From JBMNFB01 sp050949085 (GTDB lineage Bacteria > Bacillota > UBA994 > UBA5500): a stretch of 64,000 nucleotides of DNA. The DNA lies in assembly GCA_050949085.1 (NCBI GenBank), contig JBMNFB010000001.1:310001-374000 (forward strand), given 5' to 3'. Position numbers and translations under genes: made by a program. Of this stretch, positions 24,791-33,053 are shown piece by piece. Every line of letters starts with the position of its first letter. Position 1 is the first letter of the stretch. The notes under the pieces were generated by a model, which worked only from the letters and a program-made list of their open reading frames with translations, did not search any database and was not told the DNA's origin.

Positions 24791-26344
24791 ATGACCATAG
24801 AAACAAGAGAGATTGTCTTACTAGCTATGCTTATAGCAGGCATTCCGCTGGCAGCGGTAGCAGGCTTCCTATATCGAAAGAAGATCGCAGAGCGAGCCAT
24901 CGGCGGCGCTGAACAGCGAGCGCAGCAGATCGTGGCTGAAGCCAGGAAGACGGCGGAGGATACCAAGCGTGAGGCGCTTCTGGAGGCCAAAGAGGAAATC
25001 CATCGCGCCCGCGCTGATCTAGATCGCGAGATTAAGGAGCGCCGCGGCGAGCTACAGCGACTGGAGCGGCGCGCTATCCAGAAAGATGAGACTCTGGATC
25101 GGAAGCTGGAACAGCTGGAAAAGAAGGAGGAGCAGATTCAGCGGAAGGCCGCTGAACTGCAACAGCAGCGGGAGCGGGTCGACCAGATCGTCGCCCAGCA
25201 GCTTGCGGAGCTGGAGCGGGTATCCGGCTTGAGCACGGAGGATGCCAAAGAGATGCTCCTCAGGAATGCGGAACGAGAGATCAGGCTCGATGTTGCGAAA
25301 ATGATCAAGGAAGTCGAGACCCAGGCACGGGAAGAAGCCGATAAGCGGGCCAGGGAGATCATCACTGTGGCCATCCAGCGCTGCGCGGCTGACCATGTTG
25401 CCGAAGCGACGGTATCAGTGGTGGAACTGCCCAATGACGAGATGAAGGGGCGCATCATCGGGCGCGAAGGGCGTAACATACGTACTCTGGAAACGCTGAC
25501 CGGAATTGATCTCATTATCGATGATACACCGGAGGCTGTGATCCTTTCCGGGTTTGACCCCATTCGGCGCGAGATTGCCCGCGTGGCGTTGGAGCGTCTG
25601 GTGGCAGACGGCCGCATCCATCCCGCTCGTATTGAGGAGATGGTGGAGAAGGCCCAGCGGGAGATCTCTGCTCGCATTCGAGAGGCAGGCGAGCAGGCGG
25701 TGATCGAGGTCGGCATTCACGGCTTGAACAACGAGCTGGTTCGCCTGCTGGGGCGCCTCAGTTTCCGCACCAGCTATGGGCAGAACGTGCTGAAGCACTC
25801 CATCGAGGTGGCCCACTTGGCTAGCATCATGGCGGCCGAGCTGGGCGCCGATGTGAATATCGCCAAGCGAGCCGGACTGCTGCATGATATCGGCAAAGCT
25901 ATCGACCACGAGGTTGAGGGAACGCACGTCTCCATCGGCGCGGAGCAGGCGAAGCGATATCGGGAGCAGGCGGCAGTGATCCATGCTATCGAGGCTCACC
26001 ATGGCGACATTGAGCCACAGAGCATCGAGGCAGTGCTGGTGCAGGCGGCTGACGCCCTATCTGCGTCGCGCCCCGGTGCCAGACGTGAAAGCCTGGAGAA
26101 CTATATCCGACGCCTGGAGAAGCTGGAGCAGATCGCCGACTCGTTTGAAGGCGTGGAGAAATCTTATGCCATTCAGGCGGGGCGCGAGATCCGCATTATG
26201 GTTAAGCCGGATCAGGTCGACGATCTGGAGTCGGCGCGTACCGCCCGTGAGGTGGCGAAGAAGATCGAGGCTGAGTTGGATTATCCTGGGCAGATTAAGG
26301 TTACAGTTATCAGGGAAACCAGGGCTGTGGACTACGCGAAATAG
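24791..26344 (+). CDS. rny: Ribonuclease Y
   Basis: 517 residues. An N-terminal membrane helix (about 9-27) is followed by a long charged coiled coil (about 40-190), a KH domain (about 205-270, with GRIIGREGRNIRTLE), and an HD hydrolase domain with H365-D366 in LLHDIGKAIDHE. This is the membrane-bound endonuclease that starts mRNA decay in Firmicutes. The ATG is the only normal start codon near the SD, though that SD is unusually close. A terminator follows, then ymdB, the usual partner. Confidence 0.95.
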   Translation: MTIETREIVLLAMLIAGIPLAAVAGFLYRKKIAERAIGGAEQRAQQIVAEARKTAEDTKREALLEAKEEIHRARADLDREIKERRGELQRLERRAIQKDETLDRKLEQLEKKEEQIQRKAAELQQQRERVDQIVAQQLAELERVSGLSTEDAKEMLLRNAEREIRLDVAKMIKEVETQAREEADKRAREIITVAIQRCAADHVAEATVSVVELPNDEMKGRIIGREGRNIRTLETLTGIDLIIDDTPEAVILSGFDPIRREIARVALERLVADGRIHPARIEEMVEKAQREISARIREAGEQAVIEVGIHGLNNELVRLLGRLSFRTSYGQNVLKHSIEVAHLASIMAAELGADVNIAKRAGLLHDIGKAIDHEVEGTHVSIGAEQAKRYREQAAVIHAIEAHHGDIEPQSIEAVLVQAADALSASRPGARRESLENYIRRLEKLEQIADSFEGVEKSYAIQAGREIRIMVKPDQVDDLESARTAREVAKKIEAELDYPGQIKVTVIRETRAVDYAK

Positions 26345-26353
26345 GATGTTGTG

Positions 26354-26380
26354 AAGGCAGGGGCTTCCTGCCTTTTTTCT
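26354..26380 (+). terminator. Terminator after rny
   Basis: Stem aaggcagg / cctgcctt with a short loop, followed by tttttctt, about 10 bases after the stop codon. Confidence 0.8.
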
Positions 26381-26449
26381 TCTTTGTAGGACAAACTGCA
26401 GTTGGAGGAGAATATTGCAGCTAAGCAGGGGAAAAGGAGGGTGTCATGG

Positions 26450-27241
26450 ATGCTGGGAGTTCTCTTTATCGGAGACATCGTCGGTCGACCCGGCCGCCGA
26501 GCCCTGCCAGAATTGCTGAGACGGGTCAAACGACAGTATCAGGTGGACCTGGTGATCGCTAATGGCGAGAACTCGGCGGGGGGTAACGGCATCACCTTCG
26601 CCGTAGCGCAAGAGCTGTTCGCTGCTGGAGTCGATGTGGTTACTAGCGGCAATCATATCTGGGATCAACGAGAGGCCCTGGAGCTATTGCCGGCAGACGC
26701 AAGAATTCTGCGGCCAGCCAACTATCCGCCCGGCACGCCGGGCAACGGGAGCATCGTTGTCGAGGTCGGTCTGCCGCCCCGACGGGTTTTGGTCGTCAGC
26801 CTCTGCGGACGGTCTTTCATGCCGGTCCTGGACTGTCCATTTCGGCTGATGGACCAGATTCTGGCCGATCAGGCCCGCCCCGGGGACATTGTCATTGTCG
26901 ACTTTCATGCGGAAACCACATCGGAAAAAGGCGCTCTTGCCTGGTACCTGGATGGGAGGGTCACCGCTGTACTGGGGACGCACACCCATGTGCAGACTGC
27001 CGACGAACGGCTTTTGCCAGGTGGCACTGCCTTCATCAGTGATGTCGGTATGGTGGGGCCGCGCGATTCCATCCTCGGTGTAGACGTGCAGCCAGTGCTA
27101 CATAAGTTCCTGACTGCCCTGCCCCCGCGATTCGAGGTGGCCAAGGGCCCGGTTCAGGCCAACGCCGTCTATCTGAGCATCGACCCGGGGACGGGGCAGG
27201 CGGTTCAGCCGCCCTCGCGCTTCTTCGAGATCATCGAATAA
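26450..27241 (+). CDS. ymdB: YmdB-family metallophosphodiesterase
   Basis: 263 residues, typical of the TIGR00282/YmdB family. Metal-binding motifs are GDIVGRPGRRAL (D9), NGENSAGGNG, SGNHIWD, and near the C terminus HTHVQTAD. Bacillus YmdB is a phosphodiesterase that affects biofilm and motility decisions and RNase Y function. The start is the ATG nine bases after aaggagg, giving MLGVLFIGDIVG. It lies behind the rny terminator and may be reached by read-through. Confidence 0.93.
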   Translation: MLGVLFIGDIVGRPGRRALPELLRRVKRQYQVDLVIANGENSAGGNGITFAVAQELFAAGVDVVTSGNHIWDQREALELLPADARILRPANYPPGTPGNGSIVVEVGLPPRRVLVVSLCGRSFMPVLDCPFRLMDQILADQARPGDIVIVDFHAETTSEKGALAWYLDGRVTAVLGTHTHVQTADERLLPGGTAFISDVGMVGPRDSILGVDVQPVLHKFLTALPPRFEVAKGPVQANAVYLSIDPGTGQAVQPPSRFFEIIE

Positions 27242-27338
27242 TCTGCAGCCGCGACAGGACTTTGTCCTTCGACTATGGAATATATCAAGTGCACAAGAGT
27301 CCTACATAGATTCAAAACGTGGAGGGAGGATACACGGA

Positions 27339-28340
27339 GTGGAAGAGAAAATCAAACGTTTTCATCAAGAGGCGCTCGTGGTGGATACGCACTGCGATAC
27401 GCTGCTCAGGGTACTGGGGCGACGCCTGCCGTTCATGAGGCAGGAGCCCTACCGGTTGAGCGATCGCCACGAGGAAGGGCACATCGATTTGCCACGTCTC
27501 CGCGAGGGTGGAGTGGATGTCCAGTTCTTCGCTGCCTACATCGAGCCGATGTACAAGCCCGATCGGTCGTTAAAACGGGCGCTGCAGATCTTTGACGCCT
27601 TCTTCAGGGAGCTGGAAGCCAATCCAGACCAGATGATGATGGCGACCTGTGTGGCCGACATTCGCCGGGCCAAGGAGGAAAATAAGGTTGCGGCTGTGCT
27701 CGCTATTGAAGGTGGCGAGGCGCTGGAAGGTGATCTGGGCGTTCTGCGGGTATTGCATCGCCTGGGTGTCCGCGCCATCGGCCTGACCTGGAACGAGCGC
27801 AACGATATTGCCGACGGTGTAGGCGACGCCCGCAGCGGCGGCGGCCTGAGTGTATTCGGCGCCGAGCTGATCAAGGAGATGAATCGCCTCGGGATTCTGG
27901 TCGACGTTTCCCACCTGTCAGATGCCGGGTTCTGGGATGTGATCGAGCTGTCTAGCCAGCCGATCATCGCCTCACACTCCAATGCGCGGGCGGTCTGTAA
28001 CCACCGGCGCAACCTGACAGACGATCAGATCAAGGCGTTGGCAAAGAACGGTGGCGTGATGGGGATGAACTTTGCGGCCGGCTTTGTTAAGGAAGGCGGC
28101 AAGGCAACTTTGGGAGATCTGCTGGACCATATCGATCACATCGTATCCCTCGTCGGCCCGAGGCACGTGGGCCTGGGCTCCGACTTTGATGGCATCGGTG
28201 CCACTCCTGAGGGGCTGACCGATGTCAGCAGGATGCCGCTGATCACCGAGGGACTCTTCCAGCGTGGGTATAGCGAAGATGACATCAAGCTGATTCTCGG
28301 TGGCAACTATCTGCGTGTCTTTGAGCAGGTCTGGGGCTAG
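27339..28340 (+). CDS. Membrane dipeptidase (peptidase M19)
   Basis: 333 residues of the renal-dipeptidase TIM-barrel family. Zinc ligands appear as H18-x-D20 in VDTHCD and E124 in LAIEGGEALEG, with later histidines in DVSHLSD and ASHSNARAVCNHRRN. It hydrolyses dipeptides, often including D-amino-acid residues. No signal peptide is present despite the family name, so it acts in the cytosol. GTG start with a ggagggagga SD. The PHP gene follows six bases later. Confidence 0.92.
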   Translation: MEEKIKRFHQEALVVDTHCDTLLRVLGRRLPFMRQEPYRLSDRHEEGHIDLPRLREGGVDVQFFAAYIEPMYKPDRSLKRALQIFDAFFRELEANPDQMMMATCVADIRRAKEENKVAAVLAIEGGEALEGDLGVLRVLHRLGVRAIGLTWNERNDIADGVGDARSGGGLSVFGAELIKEMNRLGILVDVSHLSDAGFWDVIELSSQPIIASHSNARAVCNHRRNLTDDQIKALAKNGGVMGMNFAAGFVKEGGKATLGDLLDHIDHIVSLVGPRHVGLGSDFDGIGATPEGLTDVSRMPLITEGLFQRGYSEDDIKLILGGNYLRVFEQVWG

Positions 28341-28346
28341 TAAAAG

Positions 28347-29168
28347 TTGGCTGCAGACTTACACGCTCATTCGCGAGTCTCTGATGGCTGCCTGAGCCCT
28401 GCTGAGCTGGTCGAGCTGGCCAGGCAGAGGGATCTGGCGACGCTGGCATTGTCCGACCATGATACGATGCAGGGAGTTGCGGAGGCGATAAGTCGCGGGC
28501 AGCAGATCGGTGTGCGGGTGCTACCGGCTGTAGAGATCAGCTGCGAAGAGGGCGATGCAGAATATCATCTCCTGGGTTACTGCCTGGACCGAGATAATGA
28601 ACCTCTCCGCCTGCGGCTAGCTGGTCTGCGCCGGAGCCGCGAGCAGCGCGCTGAGCGGATCGTGGCGCAACTGGAGAGTGTTGGGGTGGGCATCGAGCTG
28701 GCGCGGGTGCGCGAGATTGCTGAAAGCGGCGCTATTGGCCGACCCCATGTCGCCAGAGCCCTGGTGGAGGCAGGCTATGCGCAGAATGTCAGAGAGGCCT
28801 TCGCACTCTGGCTGGTGCGTGGACAGCCAGGATATGTTCCCCGGGAAAAGATTTCCGTGGCCGAGGCGATAGTGCTGATTCATGGGGCGCAAGGAGTCGC
28901 CGTCTGGGCTCATCCGGGGCAGGAGATTCAACAACTGGCCAAACTGGATTGGCTGATGGCCCTCGGCCTGGACGGGATTGAAGTCTATCACCCGGATCAT
29001 CATCGACAGCTCAGGGCCTATCTGGAGCGATTGGCCCAGTCCAACCAGCTGTTGATCACCGGTGGGTCGGACTTTCATTGCCCAGGCGAGAGCGCCGATC
29101 TCGGCAGCTACACCGTTTCAGAAGCAGCAGTAGAGCGCTTGATGGAACGGGCCGAACGCCATGCATAA
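28347..29168 (+). CDS. PHP-domain phosphoesterase
   Basis: 273 residues. The PHP metal site begins DLHAHSRVSDG (H6, H8), followed by LSDHDTM, and ends GSDFHCPGE. The length and layout resemble the bacterial YciV/RNase AM-type 3',5'-nucleotide bisphosphate phosphatases, but the substrate is not certain. The start is a TTG directly after the dipeptidase stop with a weak ggggct upstream, suggesting translational coupling. A good terminator follows. Confidence 0.85.
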   Translation: MAADLHAHSRVSDGCLSPAELVELARQRDLATLALSDHDTMQGVAEAISRGQQIGVRVLPAVEISCEEGDAEYHLLGYCLDRDNEPLRLRLAGLRRSREQRAERIVAQLESVGVGIELARVREIAESGAIGRPHVARALVEAGYAQNVREAFALWLVRGQPGYVPREKISVAEAIVLIHGAQGVAVWAHPGQEIQQLAKLDWLMALGLDGIEVYHPDHHRQLRAYLERLAQSNQLLITGGSDFHCPGESADLGSYTVSEAAVERLMERAERHA

Positions 29169-29191
29169 GCAGCATTCACTAACCACTGCAA

Positions 29192-29224
29192 AAAACCGCT
29201 GAGTTTTTCAGCGGTTTTTTTTCG
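29192..29224 (+). terminator. Terminator after PHP gene
   Basis: Stem aaaaccgctga / tcagcggtttt followed by a run of T, about 24 bases after the stop. Confidence 0.9.
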
Positions 29225-29258
29225 TGGGTCGCAGGAACTAGAACGGGTGTGCAGAATA

Positions 29259-29267
29259 TGCTATTAT
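29259..29267 (+). promoter_or_regulatory. Extended -10 promoter of the gntR-kor operon
   Basis: tgctattat: a TATTAT hexamer (29262-29267) with the TGn extension; no convincing -35. It lies just upstream of the palindrome at 29278. Confidence 0.45.
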
Positions 29268-29277
29268 TGAATTGGAA

Positions 29278-29295
29278 TAATGGACTGCTCCATTA
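29278..29295 (+). promoter_or_regulatory. Palindromic operator candidate before gntR
   Basis: taatgga-ctgc-tccatta, a perfect 7-bp inverted repeat placed at the expected transcription start and 25 bases before the regulator gene. The size and place fit a GntR-dimer site, so autoregulation is likely (inference). Confidence 0.55.
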
Positions 29296-29319
29296 GTCAA
29301 ATTCTGTGAGGTGTTGCCG

Positions 29320-30318
29320 ATGGGCATTGAGCTGTCCCGGAAGTCTGGGGTGCCGCTATACATTCAGCTCAAAGATCAGATCAGGCAGCAGATCGAATCT
29401 GGCGTCTGGGGACCCGGGTTTCGTCTGCCGGCTGAGCGCGAACTGGCGGCCTTGCTGGGCGTGAGCCGCAATACCGTCAGCATGGCCTACCGCGAGTTGG
29501 AGCTGGAGGGAGAGCTGGTTTCCCAGCAAGGGAGAGGGACTTTCGTTTCTGAGACAGCCGCAGAGCAACTCGATGTCAGCCGTCGGCAGCGGCTGCGGCA
29601 GATCATCGACGCAGCGCTGGATCAGTCCAGCGCCCTTGGGGTCGGCCTGGATGAGTTTCTGGAAGCAGTCAACGATCAGGCCCAGGAGCGAAAAGACCTG
29701 CTGAGCAAGATCAGGATTGCCTTTATCGAGTGCAATCGAGAGCAGGTGGACTATTTTGCCCGCCAGCTCGAGTTTGGCTCGGGCGTGTCTATCATCTCGC
29801 TGGTTCTGGATGATGCGGGCGAGGATCTGGAACACTTGCGTCAGACAGTGTCAACGGTGGACCTGGTGGTAACCACGTTCTTTCACTTTGAGCAAGTGCG
29901 CGCCCTGGTCCCAGCCGATGTGAGGGTGGTGGCTATCGCTCTCGATCCTGAGCTGGAGACCATCGTCCGGATTGCGCGTATCCCGCACGGAAAGCGCATG
30001 GGTCTGGTCTGCCTCTCCAGGAACTTTGCCGATACTGTGGTGAACTCGATTCGTAGCGTAGGGATCGACTACCTCCCTATCGAGATTACGACCTCTCTGG
30101 ATGAGGTGGCCGTGCGGGGAGTGATCCAACGAAGCGATGTTATTCTGGTGTCCCCGGGGCGCAGGCGTCAGGTTGAACAGTGGTGTCCACCCGGCAAGGA
30201 TATCATTGAGTTCATCTATCGGCCTGACCAGGGATCCATCAGTATGCTGAAGTCAGTGTTGCTGGATCTGGAGACAAAGTACATCGAAGAAGGGGAGTCG
30301 GATCTTGAGTTCAGGTAA
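29320..30318 (+). CDS. GntR-family transcriptional regulator with unusual effector domain
   Basis: 332 residues. The N-terminal winged helix (about 1-75) has the GntR signature PLYIQLKDQIRQQIESG and GVSRNTVSMAYRELELEG. The remaining 250 residues are not an aminotransferase (MocR), FadR or UTRA domain that I can recognise; they look like an alpha/beta, periplasmic-binding-like or DUF-type sensor (IRIAFIECNREQVDYFARQLE...). The ATG is chosen over a GTG three codons upstream on SD spacing. The 3' end overlaps the ferredoxin gene by 14 bases, so it is the first gene of the kor operon and probably responds to a 2-oxoacid or CoA-pathway metabolite (inference). Confidence 0.82.
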   Translation: MGIELSRKSGVPLYIQLKDQIRQQIESGVWGPGFRLPAERELAALLGVSRNTVSMAYRELELEGELVSQQGRGTFVSETAAEQLDVSRRQRLRQIIDAALDQSSALGVGLDEFLEAVNDQAQERKDLLSKIRIAFIECNREQVDYFARQLEFGSGVSIISLVLDDAGEDLEHLRQTVSTVDLVVTTFFHFEQVRALVPADVRVVAIALDPELETIVRIARIPHGKRMGLVCLSRNFADTVVNSIRSVGIDYLPIEITTSLDEVAVRGVIQRSDVILVSPGRRRQVEQWCPPGKDIIEFIYRPDQGSISMLKSVLLDLETKYIEEGESDLEFR

Positions 30319-30529
30319 AAGGTTCAAGGTTGCCATCAATCCCAAGTGGTGCAAGAAGTGTGGCATCTGCGCCGCCTTCTGCCCCACCAGCGTCTATACG
30401 TTCAAGACAGGCGCTGTGCCAGCAGTGACTGCAGAGGACAAGTGCATCGGTTGTCAGTTGTGTGTGCAACGGTGCCCGGACTTTGCTATCACAGTCAAGA
30501 GTAGGGAGGAAGAGAAGCATGAGTCCTAA
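30305..30529 (+). CDS. korD: 2-oxoacid:ferredoxin oxidoreductase, delta (2x[4Fe-4S]) subunit
   Basis: 74 residues with two 4Fe-4S motifs, CKKCGICAAFCP and CIGCQLCVQRCP. It passes electrons from the thiamine-diphosphate site to free ferredoxin. The TTG start is inside the end of the gntR gene, and its stop overlaps the next gene by 11 bases, so four subunit genes and the regulator are tightly coupled. Confidence 0.9.
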   Translation: MSSGKRFKVAINPKWCKKCGICAAFCPTSVYTFKTGAVPAVTAEDKCIGCQLCVQRCPDFAITVKSREEEKHES

Positions 30530-31652
30530 GGTGCAATTGTTGCAGGGTAATGAGGCTTGTGTGCTCGGCGCCCTGGCTGCAGGGCTGAAGTTCTTTGCCG
30601 GATACCCGATCACTCCGTCCACCGAGATTGCCGAGCTATTGGCTGAGAAGCTGCCCAGAGCCGGCGGCACGTTCATGCAGATGGAAGATGAGATCGCCAG
30701 CATGGCGGCCATCATTGGCGCTTCTCTGACTGGCGCCAAGTCGATGACGGCCACCAGCGGCCCCGGGTTCTCGCTGAAGCAGGAGAACCTCGGTTTTGCT
30801 ATCTTCACGGAGGTTCCGTGCGTCGTCGTCAACGTCATGCGTGGCGGCCCCAGTACCGGACTGCCCACTTCACCCGCCCAGGGCGACGTGATGCAGGCCA
30901 GGTGGGGAACGCACGGCGATCACCCGATTATTGCCCTCTGTCCTTCCTCTGTCCCAGAGGTTTACGAGATGACCATCCAGTCCTTCAATCTCTCGGAGAA
31001 ATATCGTATTCCGGTCATCCTCCTGCTGGACGAAGTCGTCGGTCACATGCGGGAGAAATACGTCATCGGCGACGAACTCCCGGTTCCGGTCATCGACCGC
31101 GCTGAGCCAACGGTTGATCGTTCCGCCTACCTGCCGTTCGGCCCAGCCGAAAATGACGTCCCACCGCTGGCCAAGTTCGGTACTGGCTATCGTTTCCATG
31201 TAACGGGCCTGACCCACGACGAACGCGGCTATCCCACCAGTAATCCCGCGAAGGCAGCCGAGTTGAACCGTCGGCTGCACGACAAGCTAGATAAGCATCT
31301 GGATGATATCCTGATGTGGGCCACGGAGCAGATGGAGGATGCCGAGGTCGGCGTTCTTGCCTACGGTTCTACCGCCCGCTCTGCTTCCAGAGCCGTTCAG
31401 TTGGCTCGCAGTCAGGGCGTGAAAGCCGGACTTATCCGGCCGATTACCCTCTGGCCCTTCCCGGAGAAAGTCGTCTTTGACTATGCCAAACAGCTGAACC
31501 ACCTGATCGTGGCTGAGGGCAACCTGGGACAAATGATCCTGGAAGTCGAGCGCTCAGTCAAGGGCCAGGTCCCGGTGAGCGGCGTGCTGCAGGCTAACGG
31601 CGAACTGATCACGCCGGAGCGGATTCTAGAAGCCATCCTGGAGGTGAAGTAG
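30519..31652 (+). CDS. korA: 2-oxoacid (2-oxoglutarate):ferredoxin oxidoreductase, alpha subunit
   Basis: 377 residues. It begins with the pyrimidine-binding domain (QGNEACVLGALAAGLKFFAGYPITPSTEIAE) and contains the CoA-binding-type domain II toward the C terminus (LIRPITLWPFPEKV). With KorB it oxidatively decarboxylates a 2-oxoacid to the acyl-CoA. Neighbouring glutamate dehydrogenase and methylmalonyl-CoA mutase make 2-oxoglutarate the likely substrate. The ATG has agggagga upstream; a longer in-frame start inside the ferredoxin gene is not supported. Confidence 0.92.
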   Translation: MSPKVQLLQGNEACVLGALAAGLKFFAGYPITPSTEIAELLAEKLPRAGGTFMQMEDEIASMAAIIGASLTGAKSMTATSGPGFSLKQENLGFAIFTEVPCVVVNVMRGGPSTGLPTSPAQGDVMQARWGTHGDHPIIALCPSSVPEVYEMTIQSFNLSEKYRIPVILLLDEVVGHMREKYVIGDELPVPVIDRAEPTVDRSAYLPFGPAENDVPPLAKFGTGYRFHVTGLTHDERGYPTSNPAKAAELNRRLHDKLDKHLDDILMWATEQMEDAEVGVLAYGSTARSASRAVQLARSQGVKAGLIRPITLWPFPEKVVFDYAKQLNHLIVAEGNLGQMILEVERSVKGQVPVSGVLQANGELITPERILEAILEVK

Positions 31653-32465
31653 ATGCTAGCAGAGAAATATTTGCGCGATGCGATGATGCCTCACATCTGG
31701 TGCCCCGGTTGCGGCCACGGCATCATCGTTCACGCCGTGCTTCGGGCCATCGACCAGCTGGGACTGGATCAGGATAAGACTGTCATCGTGTCCGGCATCG
31801 GCTGCTCCTCGCGTGCCGCCGGCTATATGAACTTTGATACACTGCACACTACCCACGGCCGGGCTCTCGCCTTTGCCACCGGTGTAAAGATGGCTAAGCC
31901 GGAGTTGAATGTTATCGTACTCACCGGCGACGGCGATAGCGTGGCCATCGGCGGTAACCATTTCATCCATGCCTGTCGTCGCAACATCGACATCACGACC
32001 ATCATCTTCAACAACTCCATCTATGGCATGACCTCGGGTCAGTATTCGCCGATGACTCCGCAAGGCAGCTATGCGACGACGATGCCCTTCGGCAACCTGG
32101 ATCGTAACTTTGACCTGTGTGAGTTAGCCAAGGGTGCTGGCGCTACCTACGTCGCGCGGGGTACCGCCTATCATGCTGCCATGCTGACCAATCTGATCAA
32201 GAAGGGTATTGAGAACAAGGGCTTCTCCGTGGTCGAGGCCATTTCCCAGTGCCCCACCTACTTCGGGCGCAGGAACCGAATGGGTGGGCCGGTGGACATG
32301 CTCAACTGGCAGAAGGAACACGCAGTGACAGCGGCCGCCGCAGCCAAGCTCTCTCCAGAACAGTTGGCCGGCAAGTTTGTCATCGGCGAGCTGCATGCCT
32401 CAGAAGCGCCGGAGTTCTCAGAGGAGTACCGGAAGGTAGTCGCCAGCTTGCAGGGGAAGGAGTAG
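31653..32465 (+). CDS. korB: 2-oxoacid (2-oxoglutarate):ferredoxin oxidoreductase, beta subunit
   Basis: 270 residues. The thiamine-diphosphate motif GDGDSVAIGGNHFIHACRRN and the following NNSIYGMTSGQ are clear, and the N-terminal CPGCGHG cysteines match the beta-subunit cluster-binding type. The ATG starts on the base after the korA stop. It acts in the cytosol as part of the KorABCD complex and makes succinyl-CoA plus reduced ferredoxin. Confidence 0.93.
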   Translation: MLAEKYLRDAMMPHIWCPGCGHGIIVHAVLRAIDQLGLDQDKTVIVSGIGCSSRAAGYMNFDTLHTTHGRALAFATGVKMAKPELNVIVLTGDGDSVAIGGNHFIHACRRNIDITTIIFNNSIYGMTSGQYSPMTPQGSYATTMPFGNLDRNFDLCELAKGAGATYVARGTAYHAAMLTNLIKKGIENKGFSVVEAISQCPTYFGRRNRMGGPVDMLNWQKEHAVTAAAAAKLSPEQLAGKFVIGELHASEAPEFSEEYRKVVASLQGKE

Positions 32466-32470
32466 CGGGT

Positions 32471-33016
32471 ATGGAAAAGAGAATTGAGGTACGTCTCAGT
32501 GGCAGCGGTGGACAAGGCATACTATTAGCGGGTATTATTTTAGCGGAGGCGGCTCTGCTGGACGGCAAGAATGCGGTGCAAACCCAGAGCTATGGCCCGG
32601 AAGCCCGCGGCGGTGCCAGCAGATCGGAAGTCATCATCAGTGAAGCTGCCATCGATTATCCGAAGGTCTCTCGGCCGTCCGTCCTGCTGGCTTTGACGAA
32701 AGAGGCCTATGACAAATACAGACATGATCTGGAGCCGGATGCGCTGCTGATCACCGACGACGCCTTCGCGGTGGACGAGTTGCCGGCGGGACTGAGGCAT
32801 ATCCAGGCACCGATCACGCGCTCGGCGGTAGAGCATCTCCAGCGGTCCATCGTTGCCAACATCGTCGCTTTGGGCGTTCTCGTGAAGGCCAGCGGCTTGA
32901 TTACCGAGGAATCGCTGGAGGCGGCGGTGCTAAATCGCGTGCCCAAGGGTACGGAGGAGCTCAACCGGCAAGCCCTGTCGCTTGGATTTCAATTAGCGGC
33001 TGACGCCGTTAACTGA
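32471..33016 (+). CDS. korC: 2-oxoacid (2-oxoglutarate):ferredoxin oxidoreductase, gamma subunit
   Basis: 181 residues beginning MEKRIEVRLSGSGGQGILLAG, the hallmark of the gamma subunit, followed by QSYGPEARGGASRSEVIIS. The ATG lies five bases after korB with aaggag upstream; longer in-frame starts lie inside korB and are not used. It completes a four-subunit enzyme. The next gene, glutamate dehydrogenase, starts 37 bases later. Confidence 0.93.
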   Translation: MEKRIEVRLSGSGGQGILLAGIILAEAALLDGKNAVQTQSYGPEARGGASRSEVIISEAAIDYPKVSRPSVLLALTKEAYDKYRHDLEPDALLITDDAFAVDELPAGLRHIQAPITRSAVEHLQRSIVANIVALGVLVKASGLITEESLEAAVLNRVPKGTEELNRQALSLGFQLAADAVN

Positions 33017-33053
33017 AATAAAGAACACTTAACAAGAAGGGGGATTAATATCA

